64,000 nt of DNA, taken from assembly GCF_030936135.1 (NCBI RefSeq), contig NC_082597.1, positions 80,458,495-80,522,494 on the forward strand, given 5' to 3'. A model generated the notes under the pieces. The model was not told the origin of the DNA and made no database searches. It worked only from the letters and a program-made list of their open reading frames with translations. The first letter of the stretch is position 1; each line of letters begins with the position of its first letter. The position numbers and the translations under genes were made by a program. Shown piece by piece: positions 1 to 13,100 of this stretch. The DNA is from Gavia stellata. Taxonomy: Eukaryota; Chordata; Aves; Gaviiformes; Gaviidae.

Positions 1-3000
1 TGAAATACGCACTATCGAGAAAGTCACTCCCCTTCAAGCACCATCTTGCAGGTAGAAACTCAAGTCCTGACATGGGATTTGAGTCTTTAAAGTCTGGGGC
101 GAATGATTCTTACACCTAGCAATCAAGAAGCAAAAACAACACTCAGGCTATTAAGGCTGTGGTGTTTATATCCCTAACATTATAAATTATTCAACCTTTA
201 AACATGCTTTACTAGGGGTTCAGTAGGAGCAAAACACAGAACCAAATCAATTTTATTCAGAATAGTGTGGAGGGAGAGTTGCTTTCCTATTTTGAGAGCA
301 TCATCTATGCTACACATGCAGAGCCAAAGCCTTCTAATCCAGCAGGCTGAATACGTACTAGATATTCAAACTCAAGAACGTGTGCATAAAAGGAATTTCA
401 TACAATTAGTCTCTGTTGTCCTCCTCGGTTTATGCTCTCTGTAAAGTTCTCATTCCAATGTTGCTACATTACACACTCAGACCCATCTTTTTGCCTCCTG
501 CAATGCCTTCAGTAATATAGAAAACATTAGACAAGCAGGAAAGGATGTCTAAAAAGAGGATATTTGTACAAGCGACTGATCTACCATTTAGTCAACAAAC
601 AGGCTCATTTCACAGTCATTATAGTAAAGCAAAATCAAGTGAAGCACGATGAAAACCGGTAACACTGGTTTAGTCTCAATATTAGAAACTGTGTGTCATA
701 GTTTTCTGCCAAAGTAATGTAATGGAACACAGTTATGATTTTATGAAGAAAAATTTTCATACTATTTTAGCAGACTAGCACCCCGGATGGCATGTAAAAA
801 GATCTTACGGAAGAAAAAAATTACATTCTCAACTAATGAAAGCCTCTGCACACCTCCATTTGAGTATCTTTATTTGCTAAACAACTGACAGAAGTTTGGA
901 ACTTAAGCTTGAAACCCAAGGAGAGCACAAATTTACCTGAGGAGGTCCGTGCAAGGAACTGATCCTAGTTTCTGAGAAACAGGATGAAAACTTGTACTAC
1001 ACAGGACAAGATTAGTTCCAAGAACACACTAAAGAGAAGCTGTAGAAGTTACTGGTGATGTATGGCTCATATTGCGACCAAGAAAAGAGCAGTGGTAACT
1101 GACTTCCTCTCAAAGAAGGACCTTGTTTCAGCAGTCCCTTTCATATATTCCCGCAGGACAAACGTTACAGCTTTGGACATTGCAAGCACAGAAAAGCAGC
1201 AGCACGGGAGCTCGGGAAGGTCCGTGTCAGAAGAGATCCTTCTGCATCCCCGCAGCCCCACAGGAAACCTCCCGTCACTGAGGCAACACTCTTTCCCCTC
1301 TTTCCTCGCCTGCCCAATTATTAATTTGGGTTGGTTTTTTTTTTTTTCAGCTGCCGGAGCATTTTGTAGGGACACACATGGAAAGCTGCCAGCCTTCCCA
1401 GAGCCAACTCCGAGTAGGTCAGTCTTGGCTCAGCAGCAGACCACATAGCGCAGCAAAAGGAAACACAAGGCCTTGAACTCACGCCCATCTTCCCTCTCGT
1501 CCTCCATACACACACCCTACACGCAGATTTTCTTTGATCGCTGAGGAACAGTAATTCACTGGTGGCCAACATCATCTCCACTGGAGACCGTGGTAGCTGC
1601 CAACAGGCCCTATCCATAAGCAAACCAAGAACTGCTCCGTTTAAAACTATGCAAACCCAGAAGTTAAGGTGCCAAACTTTACCATGAATGTGTATTTTTG
1701 GCTTCCTTCAGGTGTTAAGGGAAGTTACAGAGTAACTGTAACGAAGATCTCTTATTTGGAGCTGCCAAGCCAATCTAAAGATGAGGTCCGGTGAAGGAGA
1801 GAAGTGGCGATAGGAACTTCCCTGTTCCCACGGCCGTGTCTTCAGACGGCAGCAACGCTGCGGTGGCAAGGGGCATCTCAGCTTCTAGCCTTGCTCCAGA
1901 GCCAGTTTCATCTCAATTAGCTTTGGTATCAGGGCGGTGATACTATTACACTAGTGATAAAGAAAACCCTGAGGATAAGGTCCCCCAAGTAACAACTAGG
2001 AAGTAGCCTGAAGTTCAGTGTTCACTTCACCTTCACGCAAATGACTCCTGGTCTTCAGTTAATCGTTGGCTTTAGTCCGAGCCGACATCCTGATACACAT
2101 CACCAGGCCACCCATCACCTACGGCTTTTGATTCATGCAGAAAGTAGAGGCCACGTATGTAATCGACAGCCCTAAGGAATGACGCATTGTTTATGAAGGG
2201 GAACACCAAATAAATGAAATATTACCAATATATGTAGTTACTGGTATTTAAAATATTCTACCCTTTATGTCACTACACTAAATCTGGAAGCAATCCCTAA
2301 GGAATTGTAAGGAAAGTCAATGTAACACTCAACACATCAGGGACCTCCCCGTTACCCAGAAAAACACCTTCTTGATAATTCTTCTTAAATAATCACAGAC
2401 GTACCATTACACAACCATGCACAAAATACTACAAGATTGCAAGAAACATTTAGTCATTTGATGAGCATAACACCCAATCTGTAGAGACAGATTCACAGGA
2501 TCTGCAGGCCAAACCCACGTTTCTTCCTAGGGGTGAAACAAAAGCGAAAAAGAAAAAGGAAGGGATGTGCCAATCCTTCCACACCTCACCCTTTGACAGT
2601 AACTACTCTACGCCATCTGGCTATTAAGGATTGTCAGCACTTGAAGAATATCCATGATGCTTTCCTGACTGCTCTTACAGGAAAGAAAAAAAAAAAAAGA
2701 AAGAAAAGGAAAAAAAGTCCTAGAAAATTCAACAGACATATTATCAAGTGAAAGCTATCACCCTGCCTCCTTTTTCTTGAGGGAAAAAATGCTTCAAGTA
2801 TGCTTACTGCATTTCTTAGAAAATCTGTATTTTGGAAACAGTGACTATTCCTGAACAGGTCTGGGATTAAGGTGTCGAAGTTTGAAAAGACAGGTGACTG
2901 AGCAAGGCCCTCACCCTGCACACAGCTCTTCCTGCACAACGCATTGGAGCGGAGCTCACTTGAAGACCAATGCAAATAACAGAAATCAATGGCCAATTTG

Positions 3001-4900
3001 CCTATTCGGCATTTCTCACAGAGGTCTAGAAGAGAGCCTGAATTTGCCCTCCGAAGGTTTCTTAAGGCCTACATGAATCGCTTATCTTAAAGGCAGCAGA
3101 GCGGCTGACCCGTCCCACCATCCAGTCTCTAGTAACTCCGTACGCCTTCTCTCACCCCGTCTCCAGCTGCCGGCTGTGAATACGGAGGCACAGGACTCCC
3201 GGGGCAGAGTCGTTGTGCCAAGGAAGGTGCACAGGCACATGGCAGATACAACCGCAACTCCTCCCACGGGCTGAGGGCTGGCGCAGACCCCAGAGGAGCC
3301 GGGGCTGGCTTGGGAGACAGAGCTCCCAGCGAAATCCATTTAACACATTCCTGCACAGCTTCTGCCGATACCGTTCCTATGGACAGTTGAAGCTATTCTA
3401 GCCAAAAGCAAACATCCTTGCCAGGCTGGCTGCCTTCGCTGAAAGAAAAGCATGCATTTTACAGAAACAAAGATAAATTGAGCTTGCTTTCTCCTACAGA
3501 AGTTTTCTTGGTGTGACTTTCTTCCATTATATCTGCTTAGGTAGCTAACAAAACCAGACCTCCTGGAGCAGGAATGTATTTATGTATTTTTATACAACGC
3601 GTTGTGTTTTTAAATGCTTGCTTGGGCTTTCTGGACCTTTGCACATGTATTAAACCATACAGCATTTTGCAGCTACCACCTCTAATTAGCACAGGAACTG
3701 GCACCTTCTTTGCTGCTTTTACTTACTTGTTCATTTGAAAAGAGATTTTGAAATTGTGTATTAAGATATACTGAAGCACTATTGTACTAAACAAGCATAG
3801 TGACCAGAGTTTATTACACCTCAGACGTTTTCTTTATAGGTTCCTTCCTAAAAATATTAATAAGCATACTCAGTAAAGTAAATGTAGGATTTACTTTTGA
3901 ATATCGCTATTCTTTGTATCTTTTGTCATTAAAATTTAAAGCTAAAAATACACATATAACCCCCCCCCCCCCGATGCATACTTGCTCCACATTCAAATAG
4001 AAACCCCCAGACAACCAACATAAACAACTGTGATGAATGCTTCAATCTCCAATGGGCAGTGGGATGAACACCATAAAAAGAAATTAAGACTTACTATTTT
4101 TCCACCTCCCCTCAAAACACAAGAGTCTAAACCAACTCCTGTTTGGTCAGTTGTGACTTCGTAAGCTCTGTATCTACCAAACCACACGCTGCCAGGAATA
4201 GCATAAATCTTAAAGCAAGGATTACAAAATCATTTTGGGGTTTTGGTTGGGGTTTTTGCTTTTAAGAACCCCAAGACACATCCTTACAAGGAGAAACAGT
4301 TCAGTCTGCTTTTAGCTTTCAAAACGAGCACAGATCTATTTATTCTGCTGGGTATACACCGAATGTTTGAAAAAAAAAAAAAAAGTTAGTCATAGGTCAG
4401 ACAATACAGCTCGCTATGACTACACCCTTCACTTGAAGGAAAACCGAAAGATCGATTTTCTATTTCAACCAGCTGAAACGTGAGTAAAAAGAAAAGTAAA
4501 TTCTCCTGGCTTTTCTTTCCTAAAAAAAAAAAAACCAGCTTGCCATCCAACATCTACCCCAACGTCTTTGGCCGCTGAAAAAGAATCCGACCATTGGTCA
4601 GGCTGTGCAACAGGCACATCCCATACACCTTGTTGGGCGCGCACTGACGTGCGCTCAACTCCTCATCCCCGCTGCTTCTACGGGGGAAAAAAAGCCACCA
4701 GGTCAGGAGAGGGTATCTGTCAGGCCACGTCCTGGCACCAGCCAGGGAGTTAGGAGTTCAGGCGAGCGCAATACCAGGTTAACAATTTGCTTCGCTCCTG
4801 GACTCCACGGCAGCCCTCCATTTTGTCAACTGCCTCAATTTAAACGTTTTCCAAGTTGAAGGCAGAACTTCCAACATTTCCTCGGGAGCCCTGCGGGGCT
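1..4900. other. Non-coding stretch, probably DUSP16 intron 1
   Basis: No exon-like or conserved protein sequence is visible on either strand, and the open frames here are short and low-complexity. Simple tracts include a 13-base T run near 1335-1347, a 13-base C run at 3960-3972 and several A runs (for example near 4370-4384). Vertebrate synteny (DUSP16-CREBL2-GPR19) puts DUSP16 on the minus strand with its promoter at the CpG island to the right. This stretch would then be its first intron. That assignment is inference: no DUSP16 coding exon was found in the window. Confidence 0.4.
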
Positions 4901-5610
4901 TTAAAGCATCCTCGACCATTTTAAGCCGTGGAAAGCCTATTGGGAGCCAGCAGCGTTTAGAACCGCAGAGGCGCCCGCCGAAGCTTACCCACGACCTCCC
5001 CGGACATCCCCTGCGGAGGGTTTCGGGGCGCGCTGAAGCAGCCAGCGGGCTCTCGCTCATCCCTTCCAGCGGCGAGCTGCCTCCCCTTCCCCGCACAAAA
5101 GGCGCCCGCCTTTCCCCCCCCCCCGCTCTCCCCTGCCTTTACGAGAGGCAGGTGGATATGGGGAGGTGAGCGAGGACGGGACGAGGAGGCGGCAGGAGCC
5201 GCCGCGGGCTGCAGGGAGCCGGCCGCCCCGCAGCAGGTAGGGGGAGCGCGGGGCGGCCCGCCGCTGCCGGCACCGTACCGTACCCCCCTCCCGCTCCCCC
5301 CCGCTTCCTTACCACCTGCGGAGGCGGCCGGAGCCTGCCCGGGCCGGGGCAGCGACCTGTCCGCTGCGGGCGCTCTCCTCCGGAGGTGAGGGGGCGGCGG
5401 GGAAGGGCATGCGGGAGGAGGGAGGGAGGGCGCCCGCCGCCCGCCTCTCCCTCACCTCCCTCCTCCTCCTCCTCCTCCCCGCCCAGCCCAGCCCTGCCCG
5501 GCCCGGCCCCCCCCGCGCCCCTCGCCCCCCTCCCGGGCTGGCTTCCCCGGGGCGGCCCCGGGCGAGGGGGTCCCTGCGCTCCTCCCGGCACTTACTGTTT
5601 CACCCCCTGC

Positions 5611-5642
5611 CTCTCTCTGTCTGTCTGTCTGTCTGCCTGTCC
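5611..5642. repeat. (CTGT)n microsatellite
   Basis: A short pyrimidine tetranucleotide tract of about six CTGT units, slightly interrupted, lies within the CpG island just right of the donor-like GTAAGT. Confidence 0.7.
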
Positions 5643-6153
5643 CCTCGGCAGGGATAAAAGTTGTTGCCACCGGCCTCGCCGCTGCCGCCTGAAACAACTC
5701 TGTCTCCTTCAGCCGCTGGGAAAGCGCCTCTTTTTCCTTCTTCTTCAATAGGAAACAAACAGCAATTAAAAAAAAAAAAAAACCACCCAAAAACTATTCG
5801 GCTCTCTTAAGAGCGGGAAGCGTGAAGGTGGGAGGGAAAAGGAGAAGAAAAAGGAAACATTTGGAGCTTTTTCCCCCCCTCTCCTTCTTCTTCCCCCCTC
5901 CCCCCCCAAGATGGCTTGAGAAAATTAAAAGGGGACAGTGATGGGGCGGAGGGGGGACACAGGGAGAAGGGGGGAAGTTTGGGGGTTGGGGTGGGTTTTT
6001 TTTGTGGTGTTCGTTTTGGTGTCTTTTAAAGCCTTCGGTTCCCAGAAGGACCCGAAGGATGACAAACAAACGGGCAGAGCAGGCAGGCAGAAGGAGGGGA
6101 GCGAGCGGGAGAAAAAGAGTTTTTGCTGGTCAGTAAACTTCAAGCTGCTGGGA

Positions 6154-6189
6154 TGAGGTCATCGGTGTAAAAATAAAGCGATGGCGTCA
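6154..6189. promoter_or_regulatory. Two CRE/ATF-like half-sites
   Basis: TGAGGTCA at 6154-6161 and TGGCGTCA at 6182-6189 lie 28 bp apart, start to start, with an AT-rich spacer inside the otherwise GC-rich island. Both are one-mismatch relatives of the CRE octamer bound by CREB/ATF factors. The call rests on motif matching only. Confidence 0.3.
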
Positions 6190-6336
6190 TTTGAAACCAA
6201 TCCCAGTGAATGAACTCAGCCGGGGGGTGAAGGTGGGGGGAGAGGGAGAAGGAGAAAGAGGAGGAGCGGGGAGAGAGGATCCCTGCGGGGAGACGGCGGC
6301 AGCCGCCGCGCAGCCCCGGCAGCGGGAGGCGGTGGC

Positions 6337-6355
6337 GGGGGGGGGGGGGGGGGGG
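6337..6355 (+). repeat. 19-base G run
   Basis: Nineteen consecutive G bases follow a GGTGGC lead-in within the CpG island. It is a strong candidate for G-quadruplex formation on the plus strand, and its length is likely to vary or to be mis-sequenced. Confidence 0.85.
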
Positions 6356-7100
6356 TGTCTCACGCTGTACCATGCTGTCACCGCGGGGGACACGCGTCCG
6401 CTGCCCCCGGCCTCCCGCTGAAGCCGCCGGGCCGGCCCCTGGGAGGAGCCGGGACCGCGGAGCGATTCAACCCAGCCGCCGCCGCGGCCCATCCCCGCCC
6501 CTCGCCCGGCCGGGGAGGCAGACTCCGCCTCGGCCCCGGCCCTCGCCTTTCCCGTCCGCTCTCCGCGGGGCTCGTCCCGCCTCAGCGCGCCCCTCCGGCC
6601 CCGGCGTCGGGGCCTGCGCTCGTCCCCACAGCGAGGCGGGCCCGGCGCCCGGGGCCTGGCCGGGCATGTGGCGCAGACGACGCCCTGGCGAGCCCCTGTC
6701 CCTCAGCGGCCTCCGCGGGGTCGAGTCGCTTTGTGCTCGGTGCCGCCGGCTGAAGGGCCTTCAGTACCGCAGCGAGCAGCCCAGGGGGCTCCAGAAATGG
6801 TGGCCTTCTCTCCTAAAAAGTACCCGCGGGGCAGGATGCAGAACGGTTAATGGCGTCAAATCCTCCTGCGGGAGTGTTGGTGTGGGCAGAGCGCCCTGAG
6901 GGCTACACGGGGCGTTGAGGGCCTTCGCCCTTGCTACATAAAAGAATTCTTTAAAAAAGCTAAACCAAATACCTTGAGGAAAGTGAAAGTTAAGTCTAAA
7001 CAGACACAGAAATACAATTATTTTTGTCTAACGCGTATCTCGTCCGGCTAGTACCACTGTTAACTAGCGAGGTACATCCTTCAGGGGTGTGATGGGTCTC

Positions 7101-7140
7101 TTACGTGATGTTATGTGATCTTATGTGAAATCTTACGTGA
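7101..7140 (+). repeat. Four TTAYGTGA motifs in 40 bp
   Basis: TTACGTGA, TTATGTGA, TTATGTGA and TTACGTGA start at 7101, 7111, 7121 and 7133. The first three are spaced by exactly 10 bp. The octamer resembles PAR-bZIP/NFIL3 and CRE-like half-sites. It may be a regulatory cluster or simply a decayed 10-bp tandem repeat. Confidence 0.5.
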
Positions 7141-10100
7141 TGTCTCTCTTACATGTCCCTCTTCAGGTACACCAGAACATTCTGCGGCCCTCCTTCTCCC
7201 TCAGAGGCATCGTCACTAAGGAGAGCCTGCCAGCGCTGCTGGGTTCGCAGCACGCCTTACGTGGCAGAATTCAAACCCTGGTCAGTCACCTCCGTTGGCT
7301 TTCGGATCCCTGTGCCAGAAACCCTTGGAAGACAGCCTGAGAAAGAGGATTAACCCCACGGGTCCTTACGTTCTTGCTGGCTGTCTCTCCAAACGAAGTG
7401 TCTTGGGAAAGGCACGCGGCTATCAGCCACAGTAAAACGGTTCGTCTGGTTGGTGTTTCAGGAAGGAGGCAACTCTGAACAAATTAGATGGTGGTGGGCT
7501 CTGTCCTGGCAAAATTGACCAAGAACCAGCTTGACAAAGGGCCCGGTGTTGAGAAGTCGCGAGCTGTCTCTCATGAGGAAGCCCTGTTGGCACTGATATT
7601 GAGCCATCATGTCCTCTGCAAGTGAGTGCAGAGCATGTGGGGGAGAGACAAGTCCGAAGAGAAGCCCAGTCTCCATAAGACAATGACAAAAGACAGATCA
7701 AAAGCAGCAAAGAAATTGTGGTAAAGCAATTTATGTCAGTACGTTCGCTATTTTGCACGTGTCTGTCTATTAATAGCTGAAGAGCAGTTCTGCCTTTTTG
7801 TCTCAATTAACCGGTGGCCCTGAAGATACCTTTTGCAAACTCCCAAAGTGCCCACAGTACTGAAAGTCTGCGTGGTTAACTGCCGGTTAACGGAGCTAGA
7901 ACTGACCCATTTCGATGAAGGGGATCAGAGAGCGTGCCAGAGAAACTCGAGGCGACAGCCAGTGCCCCAGCTTATTCAGACCAGAGAAGTGCAGGAACAA
8001 ATAGTTCCAGCACGGTTATCCTCACAAAGAGAAGTGGGGAGCAGCGGAGAGGGGCGTGTGGTGAGGAGGAAAGACATTTCAGTTCTCTCTTCCCTTTTGT
8101 CATCTCAACTCGGTAACACCTTACGTAACTGTTATTTTGGTTTTTTAATTGGGAGACTGAAAAAGTTTCCTCACTGTAAAACTGTAAGAATAAAAAATAC
8201 TTGTGATCCTTTTGGAATATTTTTATTTTTAGCTGACAAAAAGGATCTGTACAGAAAAGTCTAGGACAGCAAATTAAAGCTTTTTCAATATAGAGTCAGG
8301 ATTTTTTTTTCCCCCCCCTAATGTAATAAAAAGTGCGACTAAACCACAGTGATACCACAATTAACTCCTGCAGGTTGAAGTTATTACTAAGAATAACTTT
8401 TTCTTTTCAGCTGAGCTTGAGCTGAGAGTCTGATCTGGGAGCGCATTGTGGTGTGAAACAGTACGAGTTTGTTGCTAACCTGAAGACACAAACAGAAGGA
8501 GTGTGGAGGACTCAAACACGGCAGCATCTGCCCTCGCTTCACGCAGATTAGCGGCCGCGTCCTTTACCTCCTGTTCGCGATGGGCAATGTGCGCGTGTCG
8601 GCAGCTGACATGCCTCAGCTGGCAGGTGGTCACTCGTGAAGGAGCAGTAATTCGTTTGCGTGTCAGAGTCTAACTCCAGCTTAACTTTTTTTTCCCCTTG
8701 AAAGCCTTTCATTCCTCCCTACCGCTAGCACAGCAGGCTCCTGGAAACTATCTGAACTGCGGGCACAAACAAGGGAGAGAGTCAGGCCTTAGTTTGGGAA
8801 ACACCTGAACCATCTGGGAGAGGGACTGCCTGGATTTGCTAGTGTCCCTGGCGGCTGACCTTCCCTCCCCGGGTTTTCAAAGATCCATCAATTCCATGAA
8901 AGTATTTTGCTACATTTCTGGGAATGGATTTCTTTGGCCTCGGTGCTCACTGCCCCCTCTTGGCAAAGCGGTAAGGAAAGAGTTAATGCTAGCGTCCCTT
9001 TCTTGTGCTTCCTTATCAAGCTCATGAGATAAGAAGACCTGAAGTGTCTATAGGGGGTAAAAGAAGGGCAAAAGACATTATGGTGGCTATCCAGCAGGCT
9101 ATGCAACAGCACTCGACCTTTGACATTCCCCCATGTCCTACCAGTTCACGTCCTGCTCCTGGCAGGAGCGGCTGTAAGTGTGTCACCCCTCACTGCCCCT
9201 ATTGCTGGGGGGGCAGGGAGGGGGAGTAGGTGGGTACTTTCAAGAGCTGGAGGTTATGCACCTTGTTTACAAAGGTTTCTCTTTATTTGTTCGTAAAAGC
9301 TAGCATAGCTTTTTGTTCCTTTTCCAGCTAATGGATTTTGTGGCACTCCACTTGGTTAATCAGTTAGCAGTGATTAAACAGGGGAAAGACAAATGACAGC
9401 CTGAGTAACGTCATCGTGTTTTCTGCGCAGTGGAAAGGAGTGGTTTGCCAGGGGAACCTCTTGCGAAATAAGTGAGAATGGAACGTAAAGCACAGAATTT
9501 ACCGTCCTTTAAAATCCCCTTGTGGGTGCTCACTTCCTCCACGGGCTGAAGTGGGGCTGCTGAAGAGGTTACCGTTCCCAGACAGCTCCTGGTTGCCATC
9601 ACGGCTGTCTTCTGCCAAAGGTTACCGCCTCTCCTACCTACCTGCGAGCTGCTCACGCAATCCCCCCCAAACTCGTTTCGGCCAAAGTCAACCCGAGTAG
9701 TTTAAATAGTGGATGTCAGCTGAACTGGTTTGTTTTGGCTGAAATGGATTAGGGGAAACCCAAGTCAGCAGATGGGAAGTGGGGTGATGACCTTTTCACG
9801 GACAGCTTCAGGGGCACTGGGTAGTTTGGCCTAATCTGCTTTCAGAGCAGACTGCTGTACCAGACATAACTGCTACCGACAGCTCTTCAGGGTATTTAAA
9901 AATAGAAGGGTTGCCGAGATACCCACATTGAAACATTCATAGCATTTTTAGATACTACTAGCGTTGTTGGCATAGAGAGCAGGGTACGGCAGTCGGAGCA
10001 GCGCAGGGTTGTGGGAAAGCAGCAATGGGAACATGAGGATTTGGAAACTGGTAGGAATACAAGATGTAGGGCTGAGAGTGGGGAAAGAGCATAAGAGAGA

Positions 10101-13100
10101 CAAAAGTTTGCAGATAGACATCAGTGGGAGATCACAGAGCTCAGTCTAGGGAGGAGGAATTTGAGTAGTGTGGGAAGTGCAGGCATCAGAGACGTAGGGC
10201 ACAGAGTAGCAATGTTCAGGGGGAAAACAGTGAGTTGAGAACAACCAGTATCTCCCCATTCTTCCCTTCCATGTGTGCATCAGACCTTGGGAAGCTCTAC
10301 CCCTCTGGAAATTGCTTAAATAAGAATAGCCTCACTATTCTGTCGCTGCAGGTAGTTTTCGTACCTCTACTTCTCCGTAGCTTCTCCAGGACCGCCAGAT
10401 TCATAGCATGTCAAACAAGCTGGGGTTAGTAGGCAAGTGGAGAGGTCTAGGTTCAATGCAGATACGTGTTTTTCAGCTGGGATGAATGTAAGACAAGATG
10501 GAGCAATATTCTTGTTCTCTGTAGAACAACAGCGGGCGATTTGGAGCAGTGGAAGAGAAATGGAGCATTACAAGAACCAGAGCAGCAGAAAGTACAGAGA
10601 AAAAGGAAGGCGAGCATAAGCTCTTTGCTTCCCTGTATCTCCTTACTTCATAAATCCTGTACCCATTATTCAATAGGAATTTACGTGAGCCCTATCTTTA
10701 TAGTTTCTGAGTACCCTTTATTTTTGTAAAAGTCTTTTGTGGGAGAGAGGAGTATCATCATACCATGTTTTATGGATATCAGAATGAGTTACTGAGGTAA
10801 AATAACTCCTTCAAGGTCGTATAGCAAGGTGGTTGCAGATCAGAGATCTGAACCAAGTTCTCTTAAATTCCACATCTAAGCACTTACTCATCCTTCTCCC
10901 TCTCCTCTCTTCCATCTCTCAAAAGAAATAGTCACATTTTTACTTACCTGAGTAGGCACATTTAGTAAAATTAAGCACTTGCACAAAAGTTTGTTGGCTT
11001 AGTTTGCAATGAGAGAGACACACACATGGAAAAAGGCTATAAGTGAGATAGACAACAGAAGACAATGAGAAAAGACAAAGGAAGAAGTCATAATAATTTC
11101 TGATTCTATGGATGGGCTTTATAAAGCGTAGGGGCTTTTGATCAATCCTAATCATCTTAAAGAGGAAAAAAAAGCAGCTGTTTTGATGGTTAAGCCACTT
11201 CCCTGTGAAACAGCAAGATTAAGTTTTGAGAAGCCATTTGAAATTGGAGATTATAATAAATATTATTTCCAGAAAAGGAGCATAATAACATATCATCAGG
11301 AAACAAAATAATGAAATACTGTTCTCAAGAAGCAGCAAGTCAGACAAATCTACAGCAACTTGAGAAACTAAACTAGTAGCATTTCTCACTTTTCTGTATA
11401 TCTAAAGAGAAAATATTTAAATAACAACAACAAAAAATGAGTGATACATTAAAAAAAAAAAATCACAAACACATTCCAGAAATTAAGATAATTGTCACAA
11501 CAAACACCCTCCTCACCTTCTTTCTTTCAGCTCTTACTCACTGCTAGTCACTTGTCTGTAGGCTGGTGTACTTGTATTGAAATCAACTTGTAATGGGCTG
11601 TAAGCACAGATGGTGTAAATCATCATTGCTCAACTAACACTTCAGTTGCTATGCCAATTTATACTATCTGGAGAGTAGCTTTGTATGTTCATGTTTTGTT
11701 TGTGGCCAATGATGAATCAGAACTAAAATGTATTTGTGTTATGAGGGCAACATAAAATGTATGAGGTCTTTGACTATTCATATCCTTCTTTCTAACTACT
11801 TGAATACTTTAAATTATGTGAGAGTATAGTAATTACCAACCTTAAATACATTTTGGACTTTTTTTTTCCTTATAATGAAAACTTTTCTTAAGAGTACCAA
11901 GAATACGATGAAAAAGGACAGCGTCCATAAAATGCTTTAAAGTTGTGATATGTGAAATGTAGTCTGGGTCAATATAAACCATTAAGTTCAAAGTTACTGT
12001 CTTCATAGCATGCTAAAGCAAGCTCACAATCAGGAGACTCGTTTAAAAGTCTGAATGTAGAAAGTGAATTAATAACCCGTGGTATTAAAGACCAGTTTAT
12101 TGTTATTTTTATTCATTTACTTTAAAATATCTTTATTTTCGAGACATGTACACAGGAGAGGAGATTTTCTGACAGTTTTAGAGTCTTCACCATTTCTCCT
12201 CATCCATTTTGTTGTTTCTGCCTACCTTTAACAGCTCCTGACACCTATGGATATCCTAAGCCTTATGGATTTGATAGGTTGCTGTTTGTTTCATTTCTAT
12301 TTCTAAGGTGCAATTTGGATGTTGCACTAATATGCAAGTGAAACTATATTGTTATTCAAATGGATTGTGAAAGAGATGCATTTCTCTTTTGTGGAATCAT
12401 TAAAATCTACTTAATAGATAAAAAGAGCCTCATATCAAAAAAGGAAAAGACAGACAAACCGATAATGGAAATGAAAAAAAACTTGAGTTCTAAAAGGGAA
12501 AAGAAACCCGAGTTAATTACTATTTATTGTTGCTGTGGGAAAGAAGGGCATGAGCACCACAATGACCTGCATTTATAAGCTTTCATTCATACAAACCTTT
12601 AAGTGGATAACACCCAGAACATCAATATTTTGGCCTCCCAGTAAAAACATTCATAAGGAAAAAAAGACTGTTAACTCTGAAGAGTGTCTTGTTTTGTTGA
12701 GTGCACTGGTCAGAAGATTGTCAGTCTGGTACTAGCCTAATTGTCAACAACAGACAGCAGGGTTTGTTGAGAAGGACAGGTGAAAATATCAGGTTACATG
12801 GAAAAGAAGCATGTGAAAATTTCAGAGCGTGTCATTTATTTTTTTTTTAGGATGCAAGGTTAGAATATGCCTATTTTAGTAGCAATCTGAGTTCAAAACT
12901 CTAAGGTGGAGGTGAGGTGAAGGACTGCTTGTTTATTTTTATATTGCCTTCTTGACTACTCTTCCGATGCTCAGGAGCAAGCTGCCTTCTGTGTATTAGG
13001 TATGGGTACAACTCTTTTAGCTCTACAGGAGGGTTGAAAATCTCACGCTAGCATTTCTGCTTCAAAGCAGTTTGCCACTTCTTCTCCTTGTAGCCGGGGA

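Larger units (their letters stand above)
4950..6900 (-). promoter_or_regulatory. DUSP16: CpG island, probable DUSP16 promoter and 5' non-coding exon(s)
   Basis: About 2 kb of very GC- and CpG-rich DNA stands out sharply from AT-rich flanks, as at a vertebrate housekeeping-type promoter. On the minus strand several donor-like sites lie inside it, the best being GTAAGT at 5595-5590 with others near 5313-5307 and 4988-4983. These suit non-coding first exons transcribed leftward. The gene name comes from conserved order: DUSP16, a MAPK phosphatase gene, lies upstream of CREBL2 on the opposite strand in vertebrates. The long open frames here on both strands (for example 5139-5591 minus) are GC-driven and have no family similarity I recognise. 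An alternative is a separate non-coding or plus-strand transcript start. Confidence 0.55.

Noticed and set aside
1-4900. Search for DUSP16 coding exons on the minus strand
   Set aside because: The expected rhodanese-like N-terminus was not seen in any frame; the coding exons probably lie left of the window.
5139-5591. 150-codon minus-strand frame in the DUSP16 CpG island
   Set aside because: Low-complexity Gly/Pro/Glu/Arg composition; donor-like sites suggest non-coding exons instead. It does not resemble the N-terminus of DUSP16.
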